The position numbers were made by a program, and so were the translations under genes. Shown one piece after another: positions 48,860 through 57,505 of a DNA stretch of 64,000 nt. How positions within the stretch are numbered: position 1 is the stretch's first letter; each line of letters starts with the position of its first letter. The DNA is from an uncultured Roseobacter sp. (GTDB lineage Bacteria > Pseudomonadota > Alphaproteobacteria > Rhodobacterales > Rhodobacteraceae): positions 248,001 through 312,000 of the forward strand of contig NZ_CANLQB010000004.1 of assembly GCF_947493125.1 (NCBI RefSeq), in the 5' to 3' direction. A model generated the notes under the pieces. It made no database searches. It was given only the letters and a program-made list of their open reading frames with translations, and was not told the origin of the DNA.

Positions 48860-50677
48860 CTAAGACGGATCGTACCACCAGACCTGCGGCATATACTCCG
48901 GGCCGTCACCGTAGAGCGGCAGTGTCTCGGGAAACTTCATTTCCTTCACATGCGCGATGCGCCCGTTTGTATATTGCCAGAAGGGGATCACATAGCGCCC
49001 GGCGGTCAACACCCGATCCAGCGCACGTACAGCCGTGCTGAAATCTTCCTCGGTTGTCGCCGACAGCATCGCATCAATCATGCTGTCAACGGCAGGAGAG
49101 GCGACCCCCATCAGATTTCGAGACCCTTCCTGCGTCGCCGAACCCGACCCCCAATAAAACCTCTGCTCATTGCCGGGTGAGAGCGACACAGCGCGCCGGA
49201 AGGATGTCATATCGAAGTCGAACGCCGCCTCGCGCTCAGTGTACTGTGCGCTGTCCGTCGTCTCGATGCTTACATCCACACCGAGTCGCTCAAGCGCGCC
49301 GACATAAAGGTCCGCAATTGCGAGATCTTGCGCATTATTCTGTTCAAGCAGAATGGTGAACTGCAGCGCCTCTCCAGCAGCGTTTTGCATGACCCCGTCT
49401 TTGGGGGACCAGCCCGCCTCCTCAAGAAGCTTCATGGCCGCCCGAATGCCCCGGCGGTTGCGCAGCGAACCGTCGCTTACGGGCAGGTCGTAGCCGTCGA
49501 GCGCGCCGGGCGGCAGGCTGTCGGCATAGGGTGCAAGCAGAGCTGATACCCTTTCATCCGCTGGACCCGGCCGCATTGCGAGGCTTGAGTTGGAAAAATA
49601 CGAGGTGATGCGCGGCTGTGCCCCGCCTGTCAGCGTGTCGTTGATATATTCAAAATTGAATGCCTGGATCATTGCTTCCCGAACGCGCCAGTCGTCAAAG
49701 GGCGGCGTGCGGGTGTTCATGACAAACCCGGTCATCCCAGAGGGTTTTTGGTGCGGCAGTTCGGATTTCACCACATCGCCACGCGTGACTGCCGGAAAAT
49801 CGTATTGTGTTTCCCATTTCTCGGCGTTGAACTCTCTCACCGCCGAAATCTCGCCCGCTTTGAAGGCTTCGAAGAGGACAGACGTGTCACCGTAAAAATC
49901 GAGTTTCACCGCATCAAAATTGAAGGTCCCGCGCCGAAACGGAACCTCTGCGCCCCAGTAGTCCGGGTTTCGTGTCAGCTGCACGAAACGGCCCGCCTCG
50001 TAGTCTGACACCACATAAGGCCCCGTTCCCAGTGGAACGTCTGTAAGGCCCGCGTTGGCGAAGTCTTTGCCATCCCACTGTGCTTTGCTCAATATCGGGC
50101 GCATTCCGGCAAGCAATGCCAGTTCCCGGTTATCTGTGTTGAACTCAATTCGCAAAGAGCGCGGACCCGTCTGGGTGATCGTCTCAATCTGCTGCGCCAG
50201 GCCGAGATAACGCGGATGCCCTTCGCGGCCGAGGGTCTCATAACTGAAGATAACGTCTTCAACGGTAACGCGCGACCCATCGGAAAAGCGCGCTTCCTCG
50301 CGCAGAGTAAACTCAACCCATGATCGATCTTCGGGGACTTCCACCGATTCGGCCAGAAGGCCGTACAGCGTGAATGGTTCGTCCCATGATCGCCCCATCA
50401 GGCTCTCGTGGGTGAGAAACCGAAGCTGCCACGGAACAGTCCCCTTGCGAATGAATGGGTTGAGGCTGTCAAACCCGCCCGAATTGCCAAGCATGATACG
50501 ACCGCCCTTGGGGGCGTTCGGGTTCACATAGGGCAGCGACACAAAATCGGGTGGCAAGGCGGGACTGCCATACATAGATATCCCATGTGTCGGCTGCGCG
50601 ACGCCGCTGTGTGACCAAAGAATCGCTGCAAAAACCGCCAGGAACCGCAAAACCGGGCGGAAAAAAACAGTACCCAT
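48860..50677 (-). CDS. ABC transporter substrate-binding protein, family 5
   Basis: This 605-residue protein has a signal peptide (MGTVFFRPVLRFLAVFAAIL, cleaved after SGVAQ) and the family 5 fold; YejA/oligopeptide-like, judging from GGFDSLNPFIRKGTVPWQLR and the length. Family 5 proteins bind peptides, nickel or similar ligands and deliver them to an ABC permease. No permease or ATPase gene lies next to it, so it is an orphan or partners elsewhere. Its 5' end faces the sRNA candidate region. Confidence 0.92.
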   Translation of the reverse strand: MGTVFFRPVLRFLAVFAAILWSHSGVAQPTHGISMYGSPALPPDFVSLPYVNPNAPKGGRIMLGNSGGFDSLNPFIRKGTVPWQLRFLTHESLMGRSWDEPFTLYGLLAESVEVPEDRSWVEFTLREEARFSDGSRVTVEDVIFSYETLGREGHPRYLGLAQQIETITQTGPRSLRIEFNTDNRELALLAGMRPILSKAQWDGKDFANAGLTDVPLGTGPYVVSDYEAGRFVQLTRNPDYWGAEVPFRRGTFNFDAVKLDFYGDTSVLFEAFKAGEISAVREFNAEKWETQYDFPAVTRGDVVKSELPHQKPSGMTGFVMNTRTPPFDDWRVREAMIQAFNFEYINDTLTGGAQPRITSYFSNSSLAMRPGPADERVSALLAPYADSLPPGALDGYDLPVSDGSLRNRRGIRAAMKLLEEAGWSPKDGVMQNAAGEALQFTILLEQNNAQDLAIADLYVGALERLGVDVSIETTDSAQYTEREAAFDFDMTSFRRAVSLSPGNEQRFYWGSGSATQEGSRNLMGVASPAVDSMIDAMLSATTEEDFSTAVRALDRVLTAGRYVIPFWQYTNGRIAHVKEMKFPETLPLYGDGPEYMPQVWWYDPS

Positions 50678-50756
50678 TTTGGAGACAATCTCCTGCTGCC
50701 CTTGTTTTCTTGGTCGCCAGACTAGTGAGGTATTTACGTCTTATCAAACTTTTAGC

Positions 50757-50785
50757 TTGGCCTACGGCGCGAGATTGCTTATAAC
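50757..50785 (+). promoter_or_regulatory. promoter of the small RNA candidate
   Basis: The -35 box TTGGCC (50757-50762) is four of six consensus, the -10 box TATAAC (50780-50785) is five of six, and the spacer is exactly 17 bases. Initiation would fall near 50792. Confidence 0.55.
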
Positions 50786-50791
50786 CAAGTT

Positions 50792-50868
50792 ACTGCTCGA
50801 TAGGTTTCTTGCCTGTATGAAACCTGCCTCAATAACTTAACGCCTGCCTCGTGCAGGCGTTTTTTTTT
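50792..50868 (+). ncRNA. candidate small RNA or attenuated leader
   Basis: About 77 nucleotides lie between the promoter and a strong intrinsic terminator. The first hairpin pairs AGGTTTC (50802-50808) with GAAACCT (50819-50825) over a 10-base loop. A linker AATAACTTAA leads to the terminator hairpin (50841-50859) with nine T. The octamer CCTGCCTC occurs twice, at 50823-50830 and 50843-50850, the second in the terminator's 5' arm. A 7-codon frame MKPASIT ends with TAA at 50838-50840, just before the hairpin, so a leader-peptide attenuator for bdhA is an alternative. I match it to no known RNA family. Confidence 0.5.
50841..50868 (+). terminator. strong intrinsic terminator
   Basis: CGCCTGC (50841-50847) pairs with GCAGGCG (50853-50859) across a CTCGT loop, followed by nine T (50860-50868). 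No gene on this strand lies within 1 kb upstream other than the convergent-side regulator, so it must end a short transcript. Confidence 0.85.
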
Positions 50869-51015
50869 GGCACACTTCTGTTTGCGAACTTCTACAGGTT
50901 TGGCGGGTGTTTTCCGGCCAATCGCAACTGTGAGGGCAAAACCCGTTTCCTTTGCATGCGCAGCAAGGCATGATGCATGCACTGCAGCAATTGGCATCTT
51001 TCGGAAGGGGCGTTC

Positions 51016-51801
51016 ATGGCATTCGAGATTTCACTGACGGGCAAAACAGCCGTTGTCACCGGATCGAATTCAGGCATCGGACTGGGCATCGCGTGGGAGT
51101 TGGCCCGGGCTGGCGCGAATGTCGTGCTGAACTCATTCACAGACTCAGAAGATGATCACGCCCTTGCACAACAGATTGCCGATGAGACAGGAACCAAAGC
51201 CCGTTACATTCAAGCGGACATGTCGAAGGGCGAGCAGTGCCGGCGCCTCATAGAAGAGGCGGGTGTGTGCGATATTCTGGTCAACAATGCCGGTATCCAG
51301 CATGTTGCTTCAATCCCTGAATTTCCCGCCGAGAAATGGGATGCGATCATCGCGATCAACCTGAGTTCTGCCTTTCATACCTCGGCGGCCGCCTTGCCGA
51401 TGATGCGCAAGGCAGGCTGGGGTCGTGTGATCAATATCGCGTCTGCGCACGGGCTGACCGCTTCGCCTTATAAATCGGCCTATATTGCCGCGAAACACGG
51501 GATTGTTGGCCTGACCAAGACAACAGCCTTGGAGACCGCAAAAGAACCGATTACGGCCAATGCTATCTGCCCCGGCTATGTGCTCACACCGATTGTCGAG
51601 AAACAGATCCCGGACACCATGAAGGAGTACGATATGAGCCGTGAAGAGGTCATCGAAAATGTGATGCTCACGCGACAACCGTCGAAAGAGTTCGCAACGG
51701 TTGAGCAGATGGGGGGGACAGCCACCTTCTTGTGCTCCAGCGCGGCGGCGCAGATCACCGGAACCACGATCAGTGTCGACGGCGGGTGGACAGCGCTCTA
51801 G
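51016..51801 (+). CDS. bdhA: 3-hydroxybutyrate dehydrogenase
   Basis: BdhA oxidises 3-hydroxybutyrate to acetoacetate, a step in polyhydroxybutyrate breakdown. The short-chain dehydrogenase signature TGSNSGIGLG is at residues 15-24, the NAG motif LVNNAGIQHV follows, and the catalytic Tyr and Lys are in SPYKSAYIAAKHG. The length is 261. ATG 51016 has GGAAGGGG upstream. The family also contains cyclohexanol-type enzymes, but HBDH is the best fit. A patatin-like gene follows after 41 bases, which fits a lipid or PHB context. Confidence 0.9.
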   Translation: MAFEISLTGKTAVVTGSNSGIGLGIAWELARAGANVVLNSFTDSEDDHALAQQIADETGTKARYIQADMSKGEQCRRLIEEAGVCDILVNNAGIQHVASIPEFPAEKWDAIIAINLSSAFHTSAAALPMMRKAGWGRVINIASAHGLTASPYKSAYIAAKHGIVGLTKTTALETAKEPITANAICPGYVLTPIVEKQIPDTMKEYDMSREEVIENVMLTRQPSKEFATVEQMGGTATFLCSSAAAQITGTTISVDGGWTAL

Positions 51802-51842
51802 CACCCGCGTTTGCTGGGTCAGGCTAAGGAGAATGAGGCACT

Positions 51843-52880
51843 ATGACAGTTAAGCGTATCAATCTTGCCTTGCAGGGCGGAGGTGCGCATGGCGCTTTCA
51901 CCTGGGGCGTTTTGGACAGGCTGCTGTGTGAGGAGGATCTCCACATTTCAGCGATTTCCGGAACGTCAGCCGGCACCCTCAATGGCGCGGCGCTCAAGGC
52001 GGGTATGATCGAAGGTGGTCGACAGGGCGCTCGTGATCGGCTGGACTGGCTCTGGACAGAGGTCGGCGCCCGGCCAGACCTGCACATCCCCGCATGGATG
52101 CTGCCGTTTTCGTTGTCTGATTTCAGTCAGGCGCTTGAGTATTCCTGGCCGGTTATGGCCGCTGACGCCTGGTCGCGCGCCGTATCGCCTTACGTCTATG
52201 GGCCGTTCTATCGGAATCCGCTGCGGGATATTGTTGAGCAATTTGACTTTGACGCGGTGCATGAAGAGGGGGGGAAGGGGCCTTGCCTGTTCATCTGCGC
52301 CACCCGTGTGCGGAACGGTAAGGTCCGGGTGTTCAAGGACAGCGAAATCGGCACGAACGCAATTCTTGCCTCTGCCTGTCTGCCGACGATTTTTCAAGCC
52401 GTCGAAGTCGAGGACGCCGAGACTGGTTTGACCGAAGCGTTCTGGGATGGCGGCTACACCGGTAACCCCGCGCTCTTTCCACTGTTCAACCCGTCGCTGC
52501 CCGATGATATCTTGATCATTAACATCAACCCCCTTGAACGAACAGAACTTCCGCGTACGGCACAGGCCATCCAGAATCGGATCAACGAGATCAGCTTCAA
52601 TTCGTCGTTGTTGCGGGAATTGCGCGCGATTGAGTTTGTCCAGAGACTGCTGAACCGCGGGACCTTGTCGACAGATCAGAAAAGCCGCGTACTCATTCAC
52701 ATGATTGCAGATGACGCGTTGATGAACGAGCTCTCGGTAGCGACCAAGCTGGTCCCCACGCCCTTTACGCTCGCCCGTCTAAAGGAGGCAGGGCAGAGAG
52801 CCGCCGAAGAATTCCTGACCCACCATAAGCAGGACCTGAACAAGCGCAGTTCAGTCGATCTGGTCGAAATGTTCCAATAG
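51843..52880 (+). CDS. patatin-like phospholipase
   Basis: The 345-residue protein has the patatin dyad: glycine-rich oxyanion motif QGGGAHGAFTWG (residues 11-22), nucleophile Ser42 in GTSAG, and Asp near residue 202 in DGGYTGN. It has no signal peptide, so it acts inside the cell or on the inner membrane. Homologues act as phospholipases or as PHB-granule esterases. Pairing with bdhA suggests a PHB or lipid-turnover role, which is inference. Confidence 0.9.
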   Translation: MTVKRINLALQGGGAHGAFTWGVLDRLLCEEDLHISAISGTSAGTLNGAALKAGMIEGGRQGARDRLDWLWTEVGARPDLHIPAWMLPFSLSDFSQALEYSWPVMAADAWSRAVSPYVYGPFYRNPLRDIVEQFDFDAVHEEGGKGPCLFICATRVRNGKVRVFKDSEIGTNAILASACLPTIFQAVEVEDAETGLTEAFWDGGYTGNPALFPLFNPSLPDDILIININPLERTELPRTAQAIQNRINEISFNSSLLRELRAIEFVQRLLNRGTLSTDQKSRVLIHMIADDALMNELSVATKLVPTPFTLARLKEAGQRAAEEFLTHHKQDLNKRSSVDLVEMFQ

Positions 52881-52881
52881 C

Positions 52882-53604
52882 TTATGCGCTGGTGGAGGTC
52901 GCAGGCTGGGTGGTGTCTTTTCCGTTCGGATAGACCAGCCCCGCCGAGATGACCAGTTTTGCTGCATCTTCCACCGTCATGTCGAGTTCGATCACGTCAT
53001 CCGATGGAAAGAACAGCAGGAACCCGGATGTGGGGTTGGGTGTGGTAGGTACAAAGACGCTCAACATCGGCTGACCGTCATTACCTCGCATGGCGACCTC
53101 GCCCTTGGTCGTTGTCGAGATAAAGCCGATCGCCCAGATCCCACGCCGGGGGTATTCGATCAGGCAGGCCTTTTCGAAAGACCGTTCGGATTGGGCAAAC
53201 ACCGTCTCGGAGATTTGCTTGATGCCCGAATAGATGGTTCTGACGACAGGTGTACGCTCCACAAGGCTTTCGCCGTATCGGATAAGGGAACGCCCGATGA
53301 TGCCCTTGGCCATCCACCCCACCAGAACCGTGAAGACCAAAAAGATGACCACGCCAATGCCACGGATGTTGATCTGGGTTTCCGGGTCGAGACCCAGCCA
53401 CGCCTGAAGCAGTCGATCCGGCTGGTAGGCCCCGGGCACCAATGGCAACACGAACCCGTCGATCCAGCCAACAACCGACCAGATCAACCAAATGGTCAGC
53501 CCTACAGGCGCAATAACAACGAGACCCGTCAGAAATGAGGCGCGCAACCAGGAGATCAAACTACGGCGGGACACAGGTGGTTCGGGGTCAAACGGGGTAT
53601 TCAT
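52882..53604 (-). CDS. DUF502 family membrane protein
   Basis: The 240-residue protein has two membrane segments, about residues 21-46 (FLTGLVVIAPVGLTIWLIW) and 78-100 (IRGIGVVIFLVFTVLVGWMA), then a cytoplasmic region with PTTPNPTSGFLLFFPSDDVIE. These are typical of DUF502, a conserved protein of bacteria and plants (COV/LCV) thought to affect membrane traffic or envelope function, though its role in bacteria is unknown. It stops two bases from the patatin gene stop on the other strand. Confidence 0.9.
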   Translation of the reverse strand: MNTPFDPEPPVSRRSLISWLRASFLTGLVVIAPVGLTIWLIWSVVGWIDGFVLPLVPGAYQPDRLLQAWLGLDPETQINIRGIGVVIFLVFTVLVGWMAKGIIGRSLIRYGESLVERTPVVRTIYSGIKQISETVFAQSERSFEKACLIEYPRRGIWAIGFISTTTKGEVAMRGNDGQPMLSVFVPTTPNPTSGFLLFFPSDDVIELDMTVEDAAKLVISAGLVYPNGKDTTQPATSTSA

Positions 53605-53680
53605 AACACTTCTCTAACTGGCGCCTCACGTAGTTAGGTGCAATGCGCGGGTGGCACAATGGATTTGCGCATCGACACTG

Positions 53681-54613
53681 TTAACTTCCCGCATCACGAG
53701 TAAGTGTGACCAATTCCGAAGCGATCTCGGCGGCAAGCCTCGCATTGTTCCGGACCAGCGCGATATTGGCCGTCAAGGAGCGTCCTTTGGTCAGCTCAAA
53801 AATGCGCTGGAGAAGATAGGGCGTAACCGCTTTTCCCTTGATCCCGTGCTGGTCGGCGTCCGATTGTGCTTGAGCAATAATCGGCGCCAGTTCAGGCGCC
53901 GCGATCTCGTCCGCTATGGGGATAGGATTGGCCACCAGCTGACCGCCAGGTAGGCCAAGCCTGACACGCATGTGGTGCGCGCGCGCAATTTCCGCTGCGG
54001 TGTCCATCCGCAATGGAGCCTGCAGCGGGGACTGAGCGCTCCAGAATGCGGGAAAACTGTTCTGCCCGACGGCAATGACCGGAACGCCCTGGGTTTCGAG
54101 AACCTCCAAGGTTTTGTCCACATCAAGTATGGCTTTTGCGCCGGCAGCGACAACAGTGACCGGGGTTTGAGCCAGTTCCATGAGGTCGGCAGAGACATCG
54201 AAACTGTCTTCCGCGCCACGATGCACGCCCCCAATGCCGCCTGTGGCAAAGACCTCTATATCGGCCAGTCGAGCAGCGATCATCGTGGCTGCAACAGTGG
54301 TGGCACCTGTACCGCCGGTCGCCATGCACGCGGCAAGGTCTGCACGAGATAGCTTTGCGACCGACTTCGTTTGCGCGAGGCGCTCAAGCTGCGTCTCATC
54401 AAGACCGATGTGCAGGGTCCCCTCGATGACAGCGATCGTCGCAGGTGTCGCTCCTGCGGCGCGGATATCGTTCTCGACCAGCCGCGCGACATCGAGGTTT
54501 TGCGGATAGGGCATCCCGTGGGTGATGATGGTACTCTCAAGTGCAACGATGGGTTTTGCGGTCGCAACCGCCGCTGAAACTTCTGCCGAGCGCACGAGGG
54601 GTAGGGGGGTCAT
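53681..54613 (-). CDS. psuG: pseudouridine-5'-phosphate glycosidase
   Basis: PsuG splits pseudouridine 5'-phosphate into uracil and ribose 5-phosphate. The 310-residue protein opens the conserved PIVALESTIITHGMPYPQN, with later GGTGATTVAATMIAARLADIEV and AVGQNSFPAFW. The length is usual. Its start overlaps the psuK stop by four bases (ATGA), so the two genes form the pseudouridine catabolism operon. Confidence 0.96.
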   Translation of the reverse strand: MTPLPLVRSAEVSAAVATAKPIVALESTIITHGMPYPQNLDVARLVENDIRAAGATPATIAVIEGTLHIGLDETQLERLAQTKSVAKLSRADLAACMATGGTGATTVAATMIAARLADIEVFATGGIGGVHRGAEDSFDVSADLMELAQTPVTVVAAGAKAILDVDKTLEVLETQGVPVIAVGQNSFPAFWSAQSPLQAPLRMDTAAEIARAHHMRVRLGLPGGQLVANPIPIADEIAAPELAPIIAQAQSDADQHGIKGKAVTPYLLQRIFELTKGRSLTANIALVRNNARLAAEIASELVTLTRDAGS

Positions 54614-55503
54614 AAGCTTGTTTCTCCTGAAACATAGGTGGCGGCGGCTTGGAGAGCGCTGGCAAGTGCGTCTTCTGGCGAGGCCCCTCCGGCGTCCGCC
54701 GCAATATGCGAGGCCATGAAGGTGTCGCCCGCTCCGGTCACACGGGCCACCAGCACTTGGGGTGGCGTCTGGGTCAGCAGCCCATCCTGCCGACCTTCCG
54801 TCGCATCCGCACCGCCATCCGTGACCAGAACGCGTGTGGCGCCGCGCGACAGTAACCCCTCCGCCGCCGCACGCGAACCCGTGAAGGTTCTGTTGCAGAG
54901 GAGACCGGCTTCTTCCAGATTGAGATAGAGCGTCCCGCGTTGCCCGGACAGGAAGGGTGTCAATCGCTCCGCCTTGCCCGGTGAGGCGGGTGCAATCCGC
55001 AGATCCGCCTGGGCAAAGAGGGAACTCCGGGCGATTTCAGTCAGCAGATCGAGCGTCAGATTTCCGTCGAGAGCGACGATTCCGTCAAACGGACTGTCGG
55101 CAGATGCAACACGTCCGTCAGAGAGCGGGCCAAGTATCTTCGGCCCAGCCGCTTCTAGGGAGTGGGCGTCCGCTATGGCCGCGATCAAACCGTTGGCACC
55201 CTCGACAGCCATGTAGATATCCGTTGGCAGATCGTCAGAGCGGTAGATCGTGTCGGTGATCATGCCGCGCGCCGCGCAGGCCGCCACCAGTTCGTCACCC
55301 TCTGCGTCTCTCCCAATCGCCGTCAGCAGAGCCGGGGTCATCCCGAACCGCACGAGGGTCATTGCGATGTTCATCGCAACACCACCCGGTACTCGTGTGA
55401 TACGGCCCGGTACATCTGATCCTTGCCGCATCGCACTCGCCGAGCGACCAATCACATCCCAAAGGACGGAGCCGATGCAGAGAATGTCGGGTGCCGCAGT
55501 CAT
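54610..55503 (-). CDS. psuK: PfkB-family kinase, probable pseudouridine kinase
   Basis: A 297-residue PfkB sugar kinase, with the signature VTGAGDTFMASHIAADAGG near its end and GGVAMNIAMTLVRFG near the start. Position next to psuG predicts pseudouridine as substrate, giving the 5'-phosphate for PsuG. It is the upstream gene of the pair. The family call is firm, the substrate call is by context. Confidence 0.88.
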   Translation of the reverse strand: MTAAPDILCIGSVLWDVIGRSASAMRQGSDVPGRITRVPGGVAMNIAMTLVRFGMTPALLTAIGRDAEGDELVAACAARGMITDTIYRSDDLPTDIYMAVEGANGLIAAIADAHSLEAAGPKILGPLSDGRVASADSPFDGIVALDGNLTLDLLTEIARSSLFAQADLRIAPASPGKAERLTPFLSGQRGTLYLNLEEAGLLCNRTFTGSRAAAEGLLSRGATRVLVTDGGADATEGRQDGLLTQTPPQVLVARVTGAGDTFMASHIAADAGGASPEDALASALQAAATYVSGETSL

Positions 55504-55545
55504 GCCTGTCTTGTGGCGGGGAACACGTCGGGGTGCAAGGGCTGC

Positions 55546-56358
55546 TTATGGTGGTACGGAGAAGGTGAGTGCGGCCCAAAGGCTTTCCCAGACAGGCGCC
55601 CGCTCGCTTGAGCCAGCCTCGGGACTGGGACGCAGGACGACGGCGTCGAAGAGGTAGCGGTGTCCGGTTTTCACTGGAACAGCCACCTCGCCATGACCAT
55701 CCGTGCGGAACAGGCTGACGATCACCTCTCCTGCGGGCGACAGATCAAAGACCTCCACCTGCGCATCCGCACGCGGTTGAGCGTCGTAAAGGAGCCGCAC
55801 CTGCATCGTGCCGTCAAAACCAGCCGCATAAGGATTGCTGAGCGCGACAAACTCTGTCGTCAGGCCAAAAGCCCGGTCCTGACCTTCGCCGGAACCGATC
55901 GCGATCAGAGACTTCGCGTGGCGGGTATAGCTCTCACGGAAGCCCTCCATCGGCCATCCCGCTGACTTGTGGATCTGCGCTGCATCCGGGAAGTCCTTGT
56001 GCTCCGCAAACTTGAGGAACTTCTCCCAAACCTTATACGTCAGGCGTGACGGTTCCGTTTCATGCAGTACGACCAACAATCCGTCCTCGCGTTGCGCCGT
56101 CATCTGCAAAGCGGGTGTGTCTCCCGCACGTCCGGTTACGGGTTGCACAACGTCGCCGAATGCAGCCTCAAAACGGCTGAACCGGTTGTCAAACCATGCA
56201 AGCTCAATTCCCTTGAAGTTCTCGCCGTTCCGTAGACGAGCGGTGACGGGCGCACCCGGCTCGACCTGATAATGGTCCGGATCAATCCAAAACTCATGGC
56301 CAACAACCGGCTGAGCTAGTAGCACTAGCACGGCAAACACATAGCCTGAGATTCTCAT
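55546..56358 (-). CDS. DUF4198-type exported protein (NikM-like)
   Basis: The 270-residue protein has a signal peptide (MRISGYVFAVLVLLAQPVVG) and the family opening HEFWIDPDHYQVEPGAPV, with an Ig-like later part. DUF4198 proteins are often associated with nickel or cobalt uptake genes. The start at ATG 56358 lies on the opposite strand from, and overlaps, the hupE-type start at 56357; a longer version from 56370 is possible. It faces that gene, which suggests a joint function. Confidence 0.8.
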   Translation of the reverse strand: MRISGYVFAVLVLLAQPVVGHEFWIDPDHYQVEPGAPVTARLRNGENFKGIELAWFDNRFSRFEAAFGDVVQPVTGRAGDTPALQMTAQREDGLLVVLHETEPSRLTYKVWEKFLKFAEHKDFPDAAQIHKSAGWPMEGFRESYTRHAKSLIAIGSGEGQDRAFGLTTEFVALSNPYAAGFDGTMQVRLLYDAQPRADAQVEVFDLSPAGEVIVSLFRTDGHGEVAVPVKTGHRYLFDAVVLRPSPEAGSSERAPVWESLWAALTFSVPP

Positions 56359-57502
56359 GACGTCGCCCATTTCACTTTCAACAATCAAGCTGTTGCTTTT
56401 GATGGTTTTGTCAACCACTGCGCTGGTCGCCACCAGCAATCGTCTGCACGCCCACGAAATAGAGCCGACAATTGCGGATCTGTCAGTGACGGAAGGCGGA
56501 GTTATTCATCTTGACCTCCGCATCAATTTGGAGGCGTTTCTGGCCGGGGTCGATCTGGACGCCGTCGAAAACACAAACGATGATGACGCGGGCTCCACGT
56601 ATACCGACTTGCGTGCGCTTTCTGCGGACGCGTTGGCCGAGCGTGTCCCCCAGCTTGTCTCCAGATGGAACGCTGGTCCGCTGGCAAGCGCTGGTGTGCC
56701 GCTCGAACTTCGGCAAAACGGTCTGGACATTCCCAATGACCTTGGCCCCGATCTGCCCCGGATCTCGGTTCTTAGGTTGACGGCAGCAATGCCCGATGAG
56801 GCGTCACAGATTGAAATCAGTTGGCCAGTCGGCGCAGGCGCTCTCGTGTTACGTCAACAGGGCGTCGAGGACCCTTACACCGGCTTTCTGAGTGGTGGCG
56901 AGACGAGTCCAAACATCGACATTGGCGGCGGTGGCGCGGCGTCGGGCTGGCAAGCCTTCGCCGACTACATCCCCGTCGGATTTGACCATATTCTGCCGAA
57001 AGGGCTCGATCACATTCTGTTTGTCCTCGGCCTCTTCTTCCTGAGCACACGGCTCGCACCACTGGTTTGGCAGGTCAGTGCCTTCACCTTGGCGCACACC
57101 GTGACCCTGGCTCTGGGCGCTCTTGGTTGGGTCAACGTGCCAGGTAGCATCGTGGAGCCGCTGATTGCAGCATCCATCGTGTATGTCGCCATCGAAAATG
57201 TCTTCACATCAGGTCTCAATCCCTGGAGACCAGTGGTCATCTTCGGATTTGGCCTGTTGCACGGACTTGGGTTTGCCTCCGTTCTCGAGGACTTCGGCTT
57301 GCCGGATGGGCAATTCATACCCGCGCTCATTGGCTTCAATATCGGCGTCGAGATTGGCCAGCTGACCGTGATCGCCATCGCGTTCCTGCTCGTGGGGTGG
57401 TTTGCCCGGCAGTCGTGGTACCGGTCGCGTATTGCGGTACCGGCATCCTGCGTTATCGCCGCAGTCGGCGCCTATTGGTTTGTCGAACGCGTTTTCCTTT
57501 GA
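56357..57502 (+). CDS. HupE/UreJ family membrane protein
   Basis: The 381-residue protein has a signal peptide (MTSPISLSTIKLLLLMVLST, cut near LHA/HEIEP), an exported domain of about 180 residues, and a C-terminal HupE/UreJ_2 membrane domain with about six segments. The motif FDHILPKGLDHILFVLGLFF is diagnostic, and AFTLAHTVTLALG and LLHGLGFASVL follow. HupE/UreJ proteins are nickel or cobalt permease candidates. An in-frame TAG at 56342 forces the start to 56357 or later. It converges on the ThiE-like gene. Confidence 0.88.
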   Translation: MTSPISLSTIKLLLLMVLSTTALVATSNRLHAHEIEPTIADLSVTEGGVIHLDLRINLEAFLAGVDLDAVENTNDDDAGSTYTDLRALSADALAERVPQLVSRWNAGPLASAGVPLELRQNGLDIPNDLGPDLPRISVLRLTAAMPDEASQIEISWPVGAGALVLRQQGVEDPYTGFLSGGETSPNIDIGGGGAASGWQAFADYIPVGFDHILPKGLDHILFVLGLFFLSTRLAPLVWQVSAFTLAHTVTLALGALGWVNVPGSIVEPLIAASIVYVAIENVFTSGLNPWRPVVIFGFGLLHGLGFASVLEDFGLPDGQFIPALIGFNIGVEIGQLTVIAIAFLLVGWFARQSWYRSRIAVPASCVIAAVGAYWFVERVFL

Positions 57503-57505
57503 AAC

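Larger units (their letters stand above)
50678..51015. other. 338-base intergenic region upstream of bdhA
   Basis: No gene-length frame is supported. It holds the substrate-binding protein's promoter on the minus side, a promoter/terminator-bounded transcript candidate (about 50757-50868) on the plus side, and the bdhA leader from 50869 on. Confidence 0.7.
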
